Source: Helicobacter felistomachi (GTDB lineage: Bacteria > Campylobacterota > Campylobacteria > Campylobacterales > Helicobacteraceae). Taken from it: a stretch of 64,000 nt of DNA. The translations under genes were made by a program, and so were the position numbers. Under the pieces are notes generated by a model. The model did not search any database. It was given only the letters and a program-made list of their open reading frames with translations, and had not been told where the DNA came from. The DNA is taken from NCBI RefSeq assembly GCF_030296895.1, contig NZ_AP028022.1:496001-560000 (forward strand), written 5' to 3'. Positions 8,582-17,632 of the stretch are shown piece after piece; position 1 is the stretch's first letter, and every line of letters begins with the position of its first letter.

Positions 8582-10403
8582 TTGCGCCCTTTGGGGAGTG
8601 GTAAATGTGGTATTTGTGATACAAGGGGTCGCTTAAAGGGGGGATGAGCCCCTTTTTAGCAAGGCTTTCTAAAACGCTTAAAGAACAATCTGTTTCTTTA
8701 GGCCATTCTCTCATATGCCCTTCTAGCGCGCCCTTGTCGGTCGCGTCTATGCAAATTAAGGGGGGGTTTAGCCAAATGTCGCGGTGTGCGTCTATGTTGT
8801 TGACGACACGCCAAAGGAGCATGTAGGGGTTGTTTAAATCGTTCTTGTGGCTGTCTACAAAAATCAAGGCACTCACAAAAGGGGCTAAGCTCTCTAATCC
8901 GTGAAACAGGGGCACTAGGGGGGTGGTTTTAGCCACGCCCACGAGGGCAATGGGGTTTTTACTCTCTAATCCGTATTGCCTTAAATCCTGCACTTGGGGC
9001 ATGAGCTCTTTTAGGCGGGCTAAAAGCTCAAGGTCTTTTAAGGGGGTCTTAGGATGTGGGGTGGGCTCTAGGGCAACTAGCCCCAACTTGCCCCCAAAGG
9101 CGTAGGTGGGGCTGGCGTGATCTAAGGCATCGCACACGCCTTGAGAAAATAGGCTTTGGCTTAAATCTAGGTGGTCTAAAATGTGGCGAAAAAGGGCGGG
9201 GTAATCGGTGAGTTTGGGCGCATTCTTGCCAACAAAGATGGCATGCTTGACAAAGCTCATTTGCCCCGTGCCCCAAAAGTGGTGCATGATTTGGTGGGCG
9301 TGTCCGGGGTAGCTGGGCGCGATTTGGGCGAGGATTAGATTATGAAACACCCCATTTTCGGGCATGTGATAATCCAGTAACCCATGCGCACTTTTTTTAA
9401 GCAGGGGTAAAAACAGCCTTTCGGTGAAGTAACCCATGTATTTGTCCTCTAGGGGGGGCTTACCCACCACGCTGGCTAAGTAAATGGGATTGTCTTTCAA
9501 GTGCATCGCCTGCACTTCTAACACGGGGTAGGGCTCTTTAGGCGTGTAAAAACCCGTGTGATCGCCAAAAGGCCCCTCCATTTCTAAACGCTCTGCTCCC
9601 ACCCACCCCTCAAGCACAATGTCCGCATCCATGGGCACGGCTAGCGGATTTGTCAAGCAGGGGGCGAGCTTGGCACGCTTTCGCCTAATCAAGCCATACA
9701 GGGCGAGCTCAAACACCCCATAGGGCAAGGGGGCTTGTCCGCACCAAGTGTAAAGGGCATCCCCGCCGATCGCCACGCTCACGGGCATTTTCGCCCCGGC
9801 CTTTTGGTAAGCGTGGAAGAAGTGGTTTGCGTCCTTGTGGATTTGCCAGTGCAAACCTAGGCGGTTTTTGCCCTGCACTTGCAAGCGGTAAAGCCCTAAA
9901 TTGTGGTGCTTGCCATCAAAGCTTTTGGTGTAAATCTGCCCCATCGTGATGAAGGGGGCTGCGTCGTGCTCCCAAGTGGTGAGAATGGGCAATTTGTTTA
10001 AATCTACTTGATCGCCTTGAAACACCTGTCTTTGTGGGGGGTTCTTGCAAATTTGAGGCAAGCTGAAACGCAACTTGCAAAGGTCTTTAACTAGATGGAC
10101 AAGGTCTTTAAAGCTCTTGGGCTTTTGCAAATTTAATAGGCTTTCTAGTTGCGCTTGGCAGTCCTCAATGGAGCGGTTGATGATAAACTCTAGGCGCTCA
10201 ATTGATCCAAAGACATTCATGAAAACGGGGATGTCTAAAGGCGTGTTGCCCCTTTTGGGCTGTGTGAATAACAACGCTTGCCCGCCTTTAGGCTTTTTGG
10301 CTTCAATGTAGGCGATGTGGGGGATTTCTAGGCAAATGTCTAGGGGTGTGTCAAACACCCGCAAATCTCCCCGCTCTTTGAGTTTAGCAACGAGTTTTTG
10401 CAA
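8571..10403 (-). CDS. ubiD: UbiD family decarboxylase (3-octaprenyl-4-hydroxybenzoate carboxy-lyase-like)
   Basis: A 610-residue UbiD family enzyme, close to the H. pylori HP0396 length. UbiD enzymes use prenylated FMN made by UbiX and decarboxylate aromatic or unsaturated acids. Recognisable segments are MNVFGSIERLEF near residue 65, GLHWQIHKDANHF near 180, EGPFGDHTGFY near 275, and EDKYMGYFTERLF near 320. Helicobacter makes menaquinone by the futalosine route, where a UbiD-like enzyme is needed, so that pathway is more likely than ubiquinone synthesis (inference from known biology). It sits one base from the end of serA and overlaps yggS, so serA-ubiD-yggS form one transcription unit. Confidence 0.9.
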   Translation of the reverse strand: MQKLVAKLKERGDLRVFDTPLDICLEIPHIAYIEAKKPKGGQALLFTQPKRGNTPLDIPVFMNVFGSIERLEFIINRSIEDCQAQLESLLNLQKPKSFKDLVHLVKDLCKLRFSLPQICKNPPQRQVFQGDQVDLNKLPILTTWEHDAAPFITMGQIYTKSFDGKHHNLGLYRLQVQGKNRLGLHWQIHKDANHFFHAYQKAGAKMPVSVAIGGDALYTWCGQAPLPYGVFELALYGLIRRKRAKLAPCLTNPLAVPMDADIVLEGWVGAERLEMEGPFGDHTGFYTPKEPYPVLEVQAMHLKDNPIYLASVVGKPPLEDKYMGYFTERLFLPLLKKSAHGLLDYHMPENGVFHNLILAQIAPSYPGHAHQIMHHFWGTGQMSFVKHAIFVGKNAPKLTDYPALFRHILDHLDLSQSLFSQGVCDALDHASPTYAFGGKLGLVALEPTPHPKTPLKDLELLARLKELMPQVQDLRQYGLESKNPIALVGVAKTTPLVPLFHGLESLAPFVSALIFVDSHKNDLNNPYMLLWRVVNNIDAHRDIWLNPPLICIDATDKGALEGHMREWPKETDCSLSVLESLAKKGLIPPLSDPLYHKYHIYHSPKGANGA

Positions 10404-11981
10404 CTAAATAGAAACCACGGACACGCCTAGGCAGTGGGGGACTTCTTGCAGGTCGTGTAAAATGGTGGAGCTGATGGGCGTGTCCACTAAAATGACGGCT
10501 AGAGCCTCGGCTTTTGCGTTGCGCCCGAGCCTAAAGTCGGCAATGTTGATGTTGTGCTTGGCTAAAGTCTGCCCTACATTGCCGATCACGCCGGGTTTAT
10601 CGGTGTTTTTAAACAAAATCATGGTGCCTTGTGGCTGAATATCCATTTCAAAGCCGTCTATGTTGGTGATTTTTAAAATGTCCTCACTAAAGGCGGTTGC
10701 GCTGATGTAGGTGCCATAACCTGGGGCACTTAATTGTAAGGTGATGAGATTTGTATAGGGGGTTGCGTCTTCTAGGGTCTTGGTGCTTAAATGGATGTTG
10801 CGCTCACTGGCGACATGGGGGGCGTTGACATAGTTGATTTTATCGCCCAAACTAGGTTTTAACAGCCCCATAAGTGCAAAGGTGAGTAAGGAATTGCCAT
10901 ACTCACAAATCGCGCCGGCTAGGGTGAGCTCTAGGGCACTCCACGCTCCCTTATGCACCTGGGCGCAAAAGAAGCCGAGCTTTTGGGCAAGCTGTAAGTA
11001 GGGTTTGGCATAGGGGGCGATGTTTTCTTGGATGGGGATGTTTAGGGCGTTGGGGTAGCTACTCCCTCTTAGGGCTTGGATCACTGCTTGGGCAGCTTCT
11101 TTAGCGATTTGCTCCTGCGATTCATAGGTGTTTGCCCCGATGTGTGGCGTCACATAGACATTTTCTAGTCCTAAAAGGGGATTATTGATGCCCGGCTCTT
11201 TACTGAAGACATCGATTCCTAGCCAGCGTACTTTTTTAGACTGCAAGCCCTCATACAACGCCTCTTCATTGTAAAGCCCCCCTCTAGCGCAATTAATGAG
11301 GATCACGCCCTCTTTCATTTGGGCAATTTGCTCCTTGTCGATGATGTTGATCGTTTCTTTATTCTTTGGGGTGTGGATGGTGATGATGTCGCAAGCGAGG
11401 ATGTCTTTAAAATCCTTCGTGTAGAGCACGCCTAAATCTGTAGCTTTGGATTTGGGGATGTAGGGGTCGTAGGTGAGAACTTCCATGCCAAAGGCAAGTG
11501 CGCGCACGCCCACCCTTGAGCCGATGTTGCCAAAGCCGATGATGCCCAGTTTCTTGCCATAAAGCTCCGTGCCATACCAATCCTCCCGCTTCCATAGGCG
11601 GTCGTGTTTAAGCTGCGTGTTCGCCCCGGGAAAACGGCGCACGGCGTTTAACATATGGGCCATGGTGAGCTCCACGGCGGCAATGGTGTTGGCGGTGGGC
11701 ACATTCATCACCACAACGCCTTTTTGTGAGCACAGATCAATGTCCACATTGTCTACGCCCACGCCCGCGCGCACAATGGCCTTTAACTTCGTAGCGTGGG
11801 CCAACAAATTGGCGTTTATAGCGGTCATGCTGCGGGTGATGAGCGCGTCCACTTCTTTGATCGTCTCGGGTAGGGCACTTTTATCAAGGGTAGAAAAGTC
11901 TAGAACTTCTAAATCCGCTTGTTCGTGCAAAAGACTTACCCCCCCCTCGTGGATGGGGTCGCAAATGGCAATTTTTGGCAT
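10404..11981 (-). CDS. serA: D-3-phosphoglycerate dehydrogenase
   Basis: SerA oxidises 3-phosphoglycerate to 3-phosphohydroxypyruvate, the first step of serine synthesis. The 525-residue product has the long architecture: a substrate-binding domain, a Rossmann NAD domain with GFGNIG (about residues 149-154), the active-site arginine in NCARGG, the catalytic histidine in TPHIGANT, an intervening domain and a C-terminal ACT domain (about 450-525, with NTDKPGVIGNVGQTL), which usually senses serine. The ATG at 11981 follows AAAGGACAAACC and is preferred over an in-frame TTG at 11999. It lies 10 bases from the end of the small membrane protein gene, as HP0397 follows HP0398 in H. pylori. Confidence 0.95.
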   Translation of the reverse strand: MPKIAICDPIHEGGVSLLHEQADLEVLDFSTLDKSALPETIKEVDALITRSMTAINANLLAHATKLKAIVRAGVGVDNVDIDLCSQKGVVVMNVPTANTIAAVELTMAHMLNAVRRFPGANTQLKHDRLWKREDWYGTELYGKKLGIIGFGNIGSRVGVRALAFGMEVLTYDPYIPKSKATDLGVLYTKDFKDILACDIITIHTPKNKETINIIDKEQIAQMKEGVILINCARGGLYNEEALYEGLQSKKVRWLGIDVFSKEPGINNPLLGLENVYVTPHIGANTYESQEQIAKEAAQAVIQALRGSSYPNALNIPIQENIAPYAKPYLQLAQKLGFFCAQVHKGAWSALELTLAGAICEYGNSLLTFALMGLLKPSLGDKINYVNAPHVASERNIHLSTKTLEDATPYTNLITLQLSAPGYGTYISATAFSEDILKITNIDGFEMDIQPQGTMILFKNTDKPGVIGNVGQTLAKHNINIADFRLGRNAKAEALAVILVDTPISSTILHDLQEVPHCLGVSVVSI

Positions 11982-11991
11982 GGTTTGTCCT

Positions 11992-12504
11992 TTAGTCAAG
12001 TTTATAGGGGATTTGGTAGTACTTCAAATCTTCTAAAAATTGCTGTGTGGCGTGGGGCAAATAGATGATCAAAGTCGTCCCCGTTTTCTTTTTATCTAGG
12101 GCAAAGTCAATGTGTTCGGTCTTTAAAATCTCACGCAAACAAAAGAGCTTATAGCTGTCTAGGTTTTTCACCAAAATTTTGCGAGTTGGGGTGCTGTCAA
12201 AAAACTCAATGCCGACCTTTTTTTGCAAGGATGGGTAAAGGTAGGGGGGAGCCTCTTGCTCGATTTCGGAGGGTTGGGTTTCGTGCAAGGATTGGATAAA
12301 CACCCCCTTTAGCTCTTGTTCTTGCTTGGGATGTGCCTTTACATGTGTGCTCTCTTTAGGGGTGTGGATGCTGTGTTCCTCGTAGGCTTCGTGGGTTTTA
12401 TGGTGCTTGGAGCGGTACATTTTATAGCCCAAAAACCCCGCCACACATAGAGCCACCGCCACCACAAACCACAGCACAAACGCACGAAACTTGGCGATCT
12501 TCAT
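11992..12504 (-). CDS. Hypothetical single-pass membrane protein (HP0398-like)
   Basis: A 170-residue protein of unknown function. It has a short basic cytoplasmic N-terminus, one membrane segment (about residues 9-28), a charged histidine- and glutamate-rich linker (about 30-75), and a periplasmic domain of about 90 residues without a motif I recognise. It lies between rpsA and serA, eight bases after the rpsA stop, the same place as HP0398 in H. pylori. The conserved position suggests a real protein co-transcribed with rpsA; nothing in it indicates an enzymatic role. A SPOR-like peptidoglycan-binding fold for the C-terminal part is conceivable but unproven. Confidence 0.8.
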   Translation of the reverse strand: MKIAKFRAFVLWFVVAVALCVAGFLGYKMYRSKHHKTHEAYEEHSIHTPKESTHVKAHPKQEQELKGVFIQSLHETQPSEIEQEAPPYLYPSLQKKVGIEFFDSTPTRKILVKNLDSYKLFCLREILKTEHIDFALDKKKTGTTLIIYLPHATQQFLEDLKYYQIPYKLD

Positions 12505-12512
12505 CGATCAAG

Positions 12513-14186
12513 TTAGAACTTCCCGCTGAGTTTGTCCCCTAGCGTCATTTTGGTGTCACCCGCATTGAAGGCGTGGAGTCGATCTTGCTCCCTCTTGCGC
12601 TCTAGGCGGCGCACACTCGCCCGAACGCGGTTATTGCCTTTTTCAATCGCCACAACCACGCTTGTCACCACATCCGCCATTTTGAGCTCTTCTTTTTTCA
12701 AGGGGTAGAGATCCTCGGCCTTAATGAGAACATCGATGCCCTCCACACTCACAAAAATTCCAAAATCCTTCATCCCCACGATCTTGCCCTCAACAATGTC
12801 GCCCACACGGTGTTTTTGGCTAAAAGTTTCGGTGGGTGAGGGCTTGGCGTATTTCATCTCCAAAGAGATTTTTTCATTGTCTTTGTCAATTTTAAGGATT
12901 TTGGTTTTCACCACATCGCCGACTTTAAAATGGTCTTTGCATTTTTGATCGCTCTCCCAAAACGCATCTTTATTGTGGAGCAAGCCATCCACGCCCCCCA
13001 AATTGATGAACGCCCCAAAATCGGTGAGTGTGGTGACTTTGCCCTCGATCACATCGCCCACGCGGTGCTTAGACACGAACTCATTAAAGGGCTTGTCGGA
13101 GAGCTGTTTTAAAGACACACGCAAACGGCGGTTTTTGCTGTCAATTTCTATGATTTTGACATCGATCTCTTGGTTGAGTTCCAAATAGTCGCTGGGGTGT
13201 TTGACATCCTTGTTCCAAGAGATTTCAGAGATATGCAAAAAGCCCTCAATGTCGTTGCCGATGTCTACAAACACGCCGTAGTTTTCAATGTTGCTCACCA
13301 CAACCTTAATGGCGTAACCGACTTTTAATTTGGTTTGGATTTCCTCCCAAGGGTCTTCCATGGTGGCTTTAATGGAGAGAAGCAGGCGTTTTTTCTTTTC
13401 ATCGTAAGACAAGGCTTTCACCTGCACCACATCGCCCTCTTTAAAATGTTTGGCGGGGTTGGTTGAGCCTCTATGCGTGATCTCAGTGTAGTGCACCAAG
13501 CCTTCTACGCCCTCCACTTCCACAAACACGCCAAAGCTTGTTACACTTTTAACCACACCTGTGTAGATTGCCCCCGATTCGACAAGTTTTTGGGATTGCT
13601 CGTTTTGGTATTTGCTGTAAACATCAAAGAAGCGCTTGCGTGAGATCGCAATCGAAGCGTTTTCAGGGTCGATCGCCGTGATACAGGCTTTAATATGCTT
13701 GCCGATGTGCTTGGCATCCCTTTTTAAGGACGACTGCGCCTTAGAGAGGAAATACTCCACGCCTTGATTGTCTGCAACAATATAGCCGCCTTTATTTTCT
13801 CTAGCGATCCTCCCCTCTACGACTTTATCTTTAAAATCCTCCCCTAAAGCTTGGATTTTTTCTTGGTTTTTGACAAAGGCTAACGCCCGTTTATAAGACA
13901 CGCTAGGGCGCTCCCCCTTTTGGGACACATAGACCTGAATCGTATCGTTCACCCCAAAGAGCAACCCACCTTGCGTGTCCCTAATTTCGCTTAAGGGCAA
14001 ACGCCCTTCTGTCTTGCCCCCCACGCTCACCATTGCATAGTCTTCTTGCTCGTTGATAGAAACGATCACACCCTCTCTAAGCACACCTTTTTGTTCCACC
14101 TCTTCAGTTTGCATATACTCTTGCATGTAGTCTTGAAACTCTTTGGACTCGCTGTGGCTGCCTAGAGACTCTAACTCTTTATTCAT
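12513..14186 (-). CDS. rpsA: 30S ribosomal protein S1
   Basis: S1 unwinds and docks mRNA on the 30S subunit. The 557-residue protein is built of successive S1 (OB-fold) repeats of about 75-90 residues; GVFVEVEGVEGLVHY, GVFVDIGNDIEGFLHI, GAFINLGGVDGLLHN and GIFVSVEGIDVLIKA mark the four best. The frame runs farther upstream, but the ATG at 14184-14186 (MNKELESL) gives the length expected for Helicobacter and has AAGG seven bases ahead. A palindromic TATAAT-containing element lies about 30 bases upstream. It is the first gene of the rpsA-HP0398-like-serA-ubiD-yggS series. Confidence 0.95.
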   Translation of the reverse strand: MNKELESLGSHSESKEFQDYMQEYMQTEEVEQKGVLREGVIVSINEQEDYAMVSVGGKTEGRLPLSEIRDTQGGLLFGVNDTIQVYVSQKGERPSVSYKRALAFVKNQEKIQALGEDFKDKVVEGRIARENKGGYIVADNQGVEYFLSKAQSSLKRDAKHIGKHIKACITAIDPENASIAISRKRFFDVYSKYQNEQSQKLVESGAIYTGVVKSVTSFGVFVEVEGVEGLVHYTEITHRGSTNPAKHFKEGDVVQVKALSYDEKKKRLLLSIKATMEDPWEEIQTKLKVGYAIKVVVSNIENYGVFVDIGNDIEGFLHISEISWNKDVKHPSDYLELNQEIDVKIIEIDSKNRRLRVSLKQLSDKPFNEFVSKHRVGDVIEGKVTTLTDFGAFINLGGVDGLLHNKDAFWESDQKCKDHFKVGDVVKTKILKIDKDNEKISLEMKYAKPSPTETFSQKHRVGDIVEGKIVGMKDFGIFVSVEGIDVLIKAEDLYPLKKEELKMADVVTSVVVAIEKGNNRVRASVRRLERKREQDRLHAFNAGDTKMTLGDKLSGKF

Positions 14187-14211
14187 AAGAAACCTTTTTA
14201 CAACAAAATTA

Positions 14212-14225
14212 GCTATAATTATAGC
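14212..14225. promoter_or_regulatory. Palindromic -10 element between rpsA and a divergent glycosyltransferase gene
   Basis: The 14-base perfect palindrome GCTATAATTATAGC contains TATAAT on both strands. On the minus strand it lies at a plausible distance (26 bases) from the rpsA start. A second TATAAT on the plus strand at 14237-14242 faces the glycosyltransferase gene, but is very close to its start. No clear -35 boxes are seen, as is usual in Helicobacter. The promoter role is inferred from sequence and position. Confidence 0.5.
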
Positions 14226-14252
14226 TTTAATTCCCTTATAATTGGCGAAAAA

Positions 14253-15093
14253 GTGAACATGAAGAGCCATGCTTGTACGTTTAGAAACACCCACTTTAAA
14301 AGTGTGTCCCTCATCATCACCACTTACAACCAAGAGCAACATTTAAAAATGGTGTTAGATTCGGTGCTCAATCTCGCTTGTTTGCCTAGTGAAGTGCTGA
14401 TCGCCGATGACGGGGGGAGAGGGACTCAAGCCCTCATGGCGCGCTACCAGCCCCTATTTGCTCAAAAAAACTTGCCCTTAAGGCATGTTTGGCAGGAGGA
14501 TTTAGGTTTTAGGGCCGCTAAAAATCGTAACAACGCCATTGAAGAAGCCATGGGTGAATACATCATTGTCATAGACACAGACATGATTTTATCCCCCATG
14601 TTTGTCTACGACCACATGCACTTTGCCCGCCCTAAAGTTTTAGCGCAAGGGGGGCGAATCCTCTTAAACCCTAAAGAAAGCCAAAGAATTTTAGAGTGCC
14701 GGGATTTTTCGCTGGCCTACGCTAAAAAATCCTTGAAAAACCGCCGCATTTTAAGCCTAGCCAAACTCATCTACAAGCACCGCAAAGTTACAAAGAAAAT
14801 TTTTAACACGCGCACCATTGTGCCGGGCGTGCGTAGTTGCAACATGGGTTTTAGCAAGCAAGATTGTTTAGACATTGCAGGCTTTAATGAAAACTTTGTA
14901 GGTTGGGGGCGGGAGGATAGCGAATTTGTCGCCCGTTTTCTCTTTAACCACGGCACATTAAAGCCTCTGAAGTTCTGCCCTCGCCTACCACTTGCACCAC
15001 GAGGAAAACGCCCGCAACCTGCTGTCTAAAAACCACGCCCGCTATTTGCAGACGCTCAAAATGCAAAGGACCAGTTGGAAAGACCCCCCCTAA
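14253..15093 (+). CDS. Family 2 glycosyltransferase, C-terminus frameshifted
   Basis: The N-terminal part is a GT-A fold family 2 glycosyltransferase: SLIITTYNQEQHL, the ADDGG nucleotide-binding region, VIDTDM (DxD motif, about residues 106-112) and the galactosyltransferase-like end domain with GFNENFVGWGREDSEF. Such enzymes add sugars to lipopolysaccharide or other surface glycans; the acceptor cannot be told. As written, the frame ends at 15029 with an unrelated tail (PRLPLAPRGK). A different frame from about 14974 to 15093 encodes SALAYHLHHEENARNLL, which is how this family normally continues after LKF. A two-base loss (or one-base gain) at about 14961-14980 explains this. The GTG at 14253 or the ATG at 14259 may be the start. 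It is divergent from rpsA. Confidence 0.75.
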
Positions 15094-16013
15094 AAGTCCA
15101 TGTTGTCAGAGTTGACATCGGCGGTGCCCGCACCCACGCCGTTTTGGTAATTGCGCATTTGTTTGAAGGTTTGGGCTTTGATGCGCTCGATCGCATCCCC
15201 GCGGCTGTGCTGGTCGGCATTTAGGTGTTTGGAGTAAATGATGTCCCCTTGGCAGTTTTTAATGTTGATGTCTAGCCCGATGTGAAAGAGCCCCCCGCCC
15301 TGGCTGGTGAAAATCCTATTGTCGATGGTGTAAAAGCCCGGGGCGGTGGTTTGGTTGACAAAGCGGGCATACTGCCCCGTGAGCGCATCGGCGATTTCAG
15401 CATCTGCCCCATTGGCAAAGGTGATGTTGGCCCTAGGTTTGGGGCTGTTGGCCTTGATGAGTTCTTGATACGAGGTTAAGGGGGCTGAGGCGCGTCCATA
15501 GGCGCTTAAAATCTCTTGCATGGGGGTCATTTTATCCAAGAGGCTTTGGATTTGCTGCTTTTCCTTGATAAAAATCCCCTCACAGCCCTGGGCGGGCTTA
15601 AAGGGGCTTAGGGTGTTGTAAAGGTCGGCGTAGCGCTTGGAGAGCAGATTTAAGAACATGTTTTTATCCATGCGCACACGGGTGTAGCACTTGTCCCTAT
15701 GACACTCTTGTTTGTCGGTGTCTACATGCACCAATTTAAGCGAATCAACCACTAATTTAATCTGTTGGCTGGCTTTTTTGTCGAGCCTGCTGTTGTTTCT
15801 AGTGGTGGTGCTGGTGGTCAGCGAGGACACATGCACCGAGATGTTGCTGGCTAAATCGTTTAGCGCCTTTTCTTTGGCGCTCTCTTTGTCGCTGCCTGCC
15901 CCGCTGCCATAGAAAAATTGCGGTTTGTTTGGGGTGGTTTCATACCAATGAGGCACGGCTTGTAAACAAAGAGGTAAGCTAAACGCCACAATCCAAGATT
16001 TTTTAAAGACCAT
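15090..16013 (-). CDS. Exported LPP20-like envelope protein
   Basis: A 307-residue exported protein with a signal peptide (MVFKKSWIVAFSLPLCLQA). Residues 35-70 (YGSGAGSDKESAKEKAL and following) resemble the LPP20 lipoprotein domain, in which a GxG..S...A..A.A...L pattern leads into a short conserved domain. The cleavage site lacks a lipobox cysteine, so it is probably soluble in the periplasm or attached otherwise. The rest of the protein shows no motif I recognise. The ATG at 16013 has AAGGAG six bases upstream; earlier in-frame starts are less likely. It follows a lipoprotein gene by 47 bases and is probably in the same operon. An envelope or cell-wall-related role is only a guess. Confidence 0.65.
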   Translation of the reverse strand: MVFKKSWIVAFSLPLCLQAVPHWYETTPNKPQFFYGSGAGSDKESAKEKALNDLASNISVHVSSLTTSTTTRNNSRLDKKASQQIKLVVDSLKLVHVDTDKQECHRDKCYTRVRMDKNMFLNLLSKRYADLYNTLSPFKPAQGCEGIFIKEKQQIQSLLDKMTPMQEILSAYGRASAPLTSYQELIKANSPKPRANITFANGADAEIADALTGQYARFVNQTTAPGFYTIDNRIFTSQGGGLFHIGLDINIKNCQGDIIYSKHLNADQHSRGDAIERIKAQTFKQMRNYQNGVGAGTADVNSDNMDF

Positions 16014-16060
16014 GCAAAACTCCTTCATCAAAAGGTCCATTGTAACACAAGATAGACAAT

Positions 16061-17437
16061 TTACCACAACTTCCACACCCGCCCCGAAGCTTCAAAGCTA
16101 CGGATATATAAGAGGTGGTCTTGGCCGGCACAAAAGTCTTTAGACTCGGGCGGGGGGATGCTTACTTGGCAGGACACAAACTTAAAGTTAAAGATTTCCT
16201 GTCCATCGGCTAGGATGTGGACGGGCTTTTTGGTGCTGTTTTTTAAGCGCAGGATATAAAACTTATGGGGGAAGAGGGCGGGGGAGCGGATGTCAGCAGA
16301 GGTGCTGGCGGCCGCATAAATGGAGGAAAACAACCCGCCTAGCACGCCCAAATATTGGTTAGACACGGCTTCAAGCCCCACTTTAAGGGCGGTGGAGGTG
16401 AGCGCACGGGTGAGGATGTAGGGCAGTTGCTTTTTAAACTCGCTAGCGATGAGCGCATCTAAGAGCAGCAAGTTTTCAAATTTTTTGTGTCTTTGGCCCA
16501 CTTGCACGCTAAACGCGCTTCTAAAGTCTACGCCATCTTTAAGCTGCGGGAGGGCTAGGCTCGCATCGTAAATCCCATCAGGCAAGGGTATGGGGACATT
16601 GATTTTAAACTCCTTTTTGGTCGCCTGCTCGCCATCTTCTATAAAAATCCATGTGAATCTTTGCCTAGAGGGGTATTGGAAAAACAATAAATCCTCGCCT
16701 ATGGTGGTGGAGTGGCTGATCCCATAGGCTTCTTTGAGGTAGTCTAGCCCCTTGTCTAGGTCGTTGTTCTCCACGAAAAACAGCCCAGAGAGATAGGACA
16801 CCACAGGGTTGATCAAATCATTGTAGGCATAGAAGTCGTTGAGGTTGGAGTATTCGTTGCTTAGGATTTCTTGCACTTGGGAGTTGGATTGCTCGGCACT
16901 TAGGTGTCTAGAGCCTTGTTGTTGCATTTTCTCAACCGCCTTGCGGATCTCTTTATTGTAAAACTCTTTGGCCCGTCTTTGGCGGTCGTTGGCGCGGTTA
17001 AACTCTACCCGTGCGTCTTTAGGATCGCCCATTAAAAGGTAGTCTATCGCCTTGTAGTAGTTAAGAAGCACCCCCTCGTAGACATTACCCGTATACGCCC
17101 TGACATTGTCGTTCACCAGCACCGCCCCCACAGTGCCTAAAGAGCGGCTAAAGAGGTTATGGTGGTGGTCGTAGCGCAACTCAGCAAGGTCTAAAGCTCT
17201 AATGGATTGCGGGTATTGATCGGCCATTAAAGCGCTCATGCCCTGTTGCAAGTCCCACAATAAGGCATTGCTGTGGTCTTTGTGTGCCATTTTTTTGGAA
17301 AAGGCGTAGGCCTCTTTAAACTGCGCGCCGTTGTAATAAATTTGGTTGAAGCGCTGCAATTGCTCTCGATTGCCCGTGCAACCCGCCAAAAAGCCTAGAA
17401 CCATCACCACAAGTATCCAAGTCGTCAATCTCTCCAT
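16061..17437 (-). CDS. COG3014-type lipoprotein with TPR-like repeats
   Basis: A 458-residue lipoprotein: a hydrophobic signal (about residues 6-20) ending in the lipobox LAGC. The first 230 residues are helical and TPR-like (for example AIDYLLMGDPKDARVEFNRA); the remainder looks beta-rich, with FTWIFIEDG and LPDGIYDASLALP. This is the layout of the uncharacterised COG3014 family. In many bacteria COG3014 genes lie beside small lipoproteins or LPP20/LpoB-like proteins, and here an LPP20-like gene follows directly. The ATG at 17437 has AAGGG five bases upstream, preferred over a GTG at 17443. Function unknown; an outer-membrane assembly or wall-synthesis accessory role is a guess. Confidence 0.65.
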   Translation of the reverse strand: MERLTTWILVVMVLGFLAGCTGNREQLQRFNQIYYNGAQFKEAYAFSKKMAHKDHSNALLWDLQQGMSALMADQYPQSIRALDLAELRYDHHHNLFSRSLGTVGAVLVNDNVRAYTGNVYEGVLLNYYKAIDYLLMGDPKDARVEFNRANDRQRRAKEFYNKEIRKAVEKMQQQGSRHLSAEQSNSQVQEILSNEYSNLNDFYAYNDLINPVVSYLSGLFFVENNDLDKGLDYLKEAYGISHSTTIGEDLLFFQYPSRQRFTWIFIEDGEQATKKEFKINVPIPLPDGIYDASLALPQLKDGVDFRSAFSVQVGQRHKKFENLLLLDALIASEFKKQLPYILTRALTSTALKVGLEAVSNQYLGVLGGLFSSIYAAASTSADIRSPALFPHKFYILRLKNSTKKPVHILADGQEIFNFKFVSCQVSIPPPESKDFCAGQDHLLYIRSFEASGRVWKLW

Positions 17438-17484
17438 CAGCACCCTTAAACCTTTTTGTCATTTTATCAAAATGTAAGCAAACA

Positions 17485-17495
17485 TATAAGATAAT
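17485..17495 (+). promoter_or_regulatory. Promoter -10 region for the SRP RNA gene
   Basis: TATAAGATAAT provides a -10 hexamer (GATAAT at 17490-17495). Transcription would then start at about 17502-17503, exactly where the SRP RNA secondary structure begins. The agreement between the predicted start and the first paired base supports the call. Confidence 0.55.
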
Positions 17496-17502
17496 CCGGT
17501 CT

Positions 17503-17607
17503 GCCTTTTCTTAGACCTATGCAATGGGGTATTTAGACAACGCTTCAGGGTGGGAACACAGCAGAGCATTTAAATATCTTGTGTGCCTTAGCCATCTGAG
17601 AAAGGGC
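17503..17607 (+). ncRNA. ffs: Small signal recognition particle RNA (4.5S RNA)
   Basis: This 105-base RNA works with Ffh and FtsY in targeting membrane proteins. Evidence is structural: the first 13 bases (GCCTTTTCTTAGA) pair without a break, allowing G-U, with the last 13 (TCTGAGAAAGGGC). An inner helix forms between GGTATTTA and TAAATATC. The apical part reads CAGGGTGGGAACACAGCAG, matching the conserved domain IV with its GGAA-type loop and the AGCAG side of the asymmetric internal loop. Four T residues follow the last paired base, resembling a terminator. It is flanked by the COG3014 lipoprotein gene (divergent) and fmt. Confidence 0.8.
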
Positions 17608-17632
17608 TTTTAAACCACTTTAAGTTTTAAAA

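Noticed and set aside
14212-14225. Palindrome as a repressor operator
   Set aside because: It is fully explained by overlapping TATAAT sequences on both strands; no second copy elsewhere in the window supports a specific operator.
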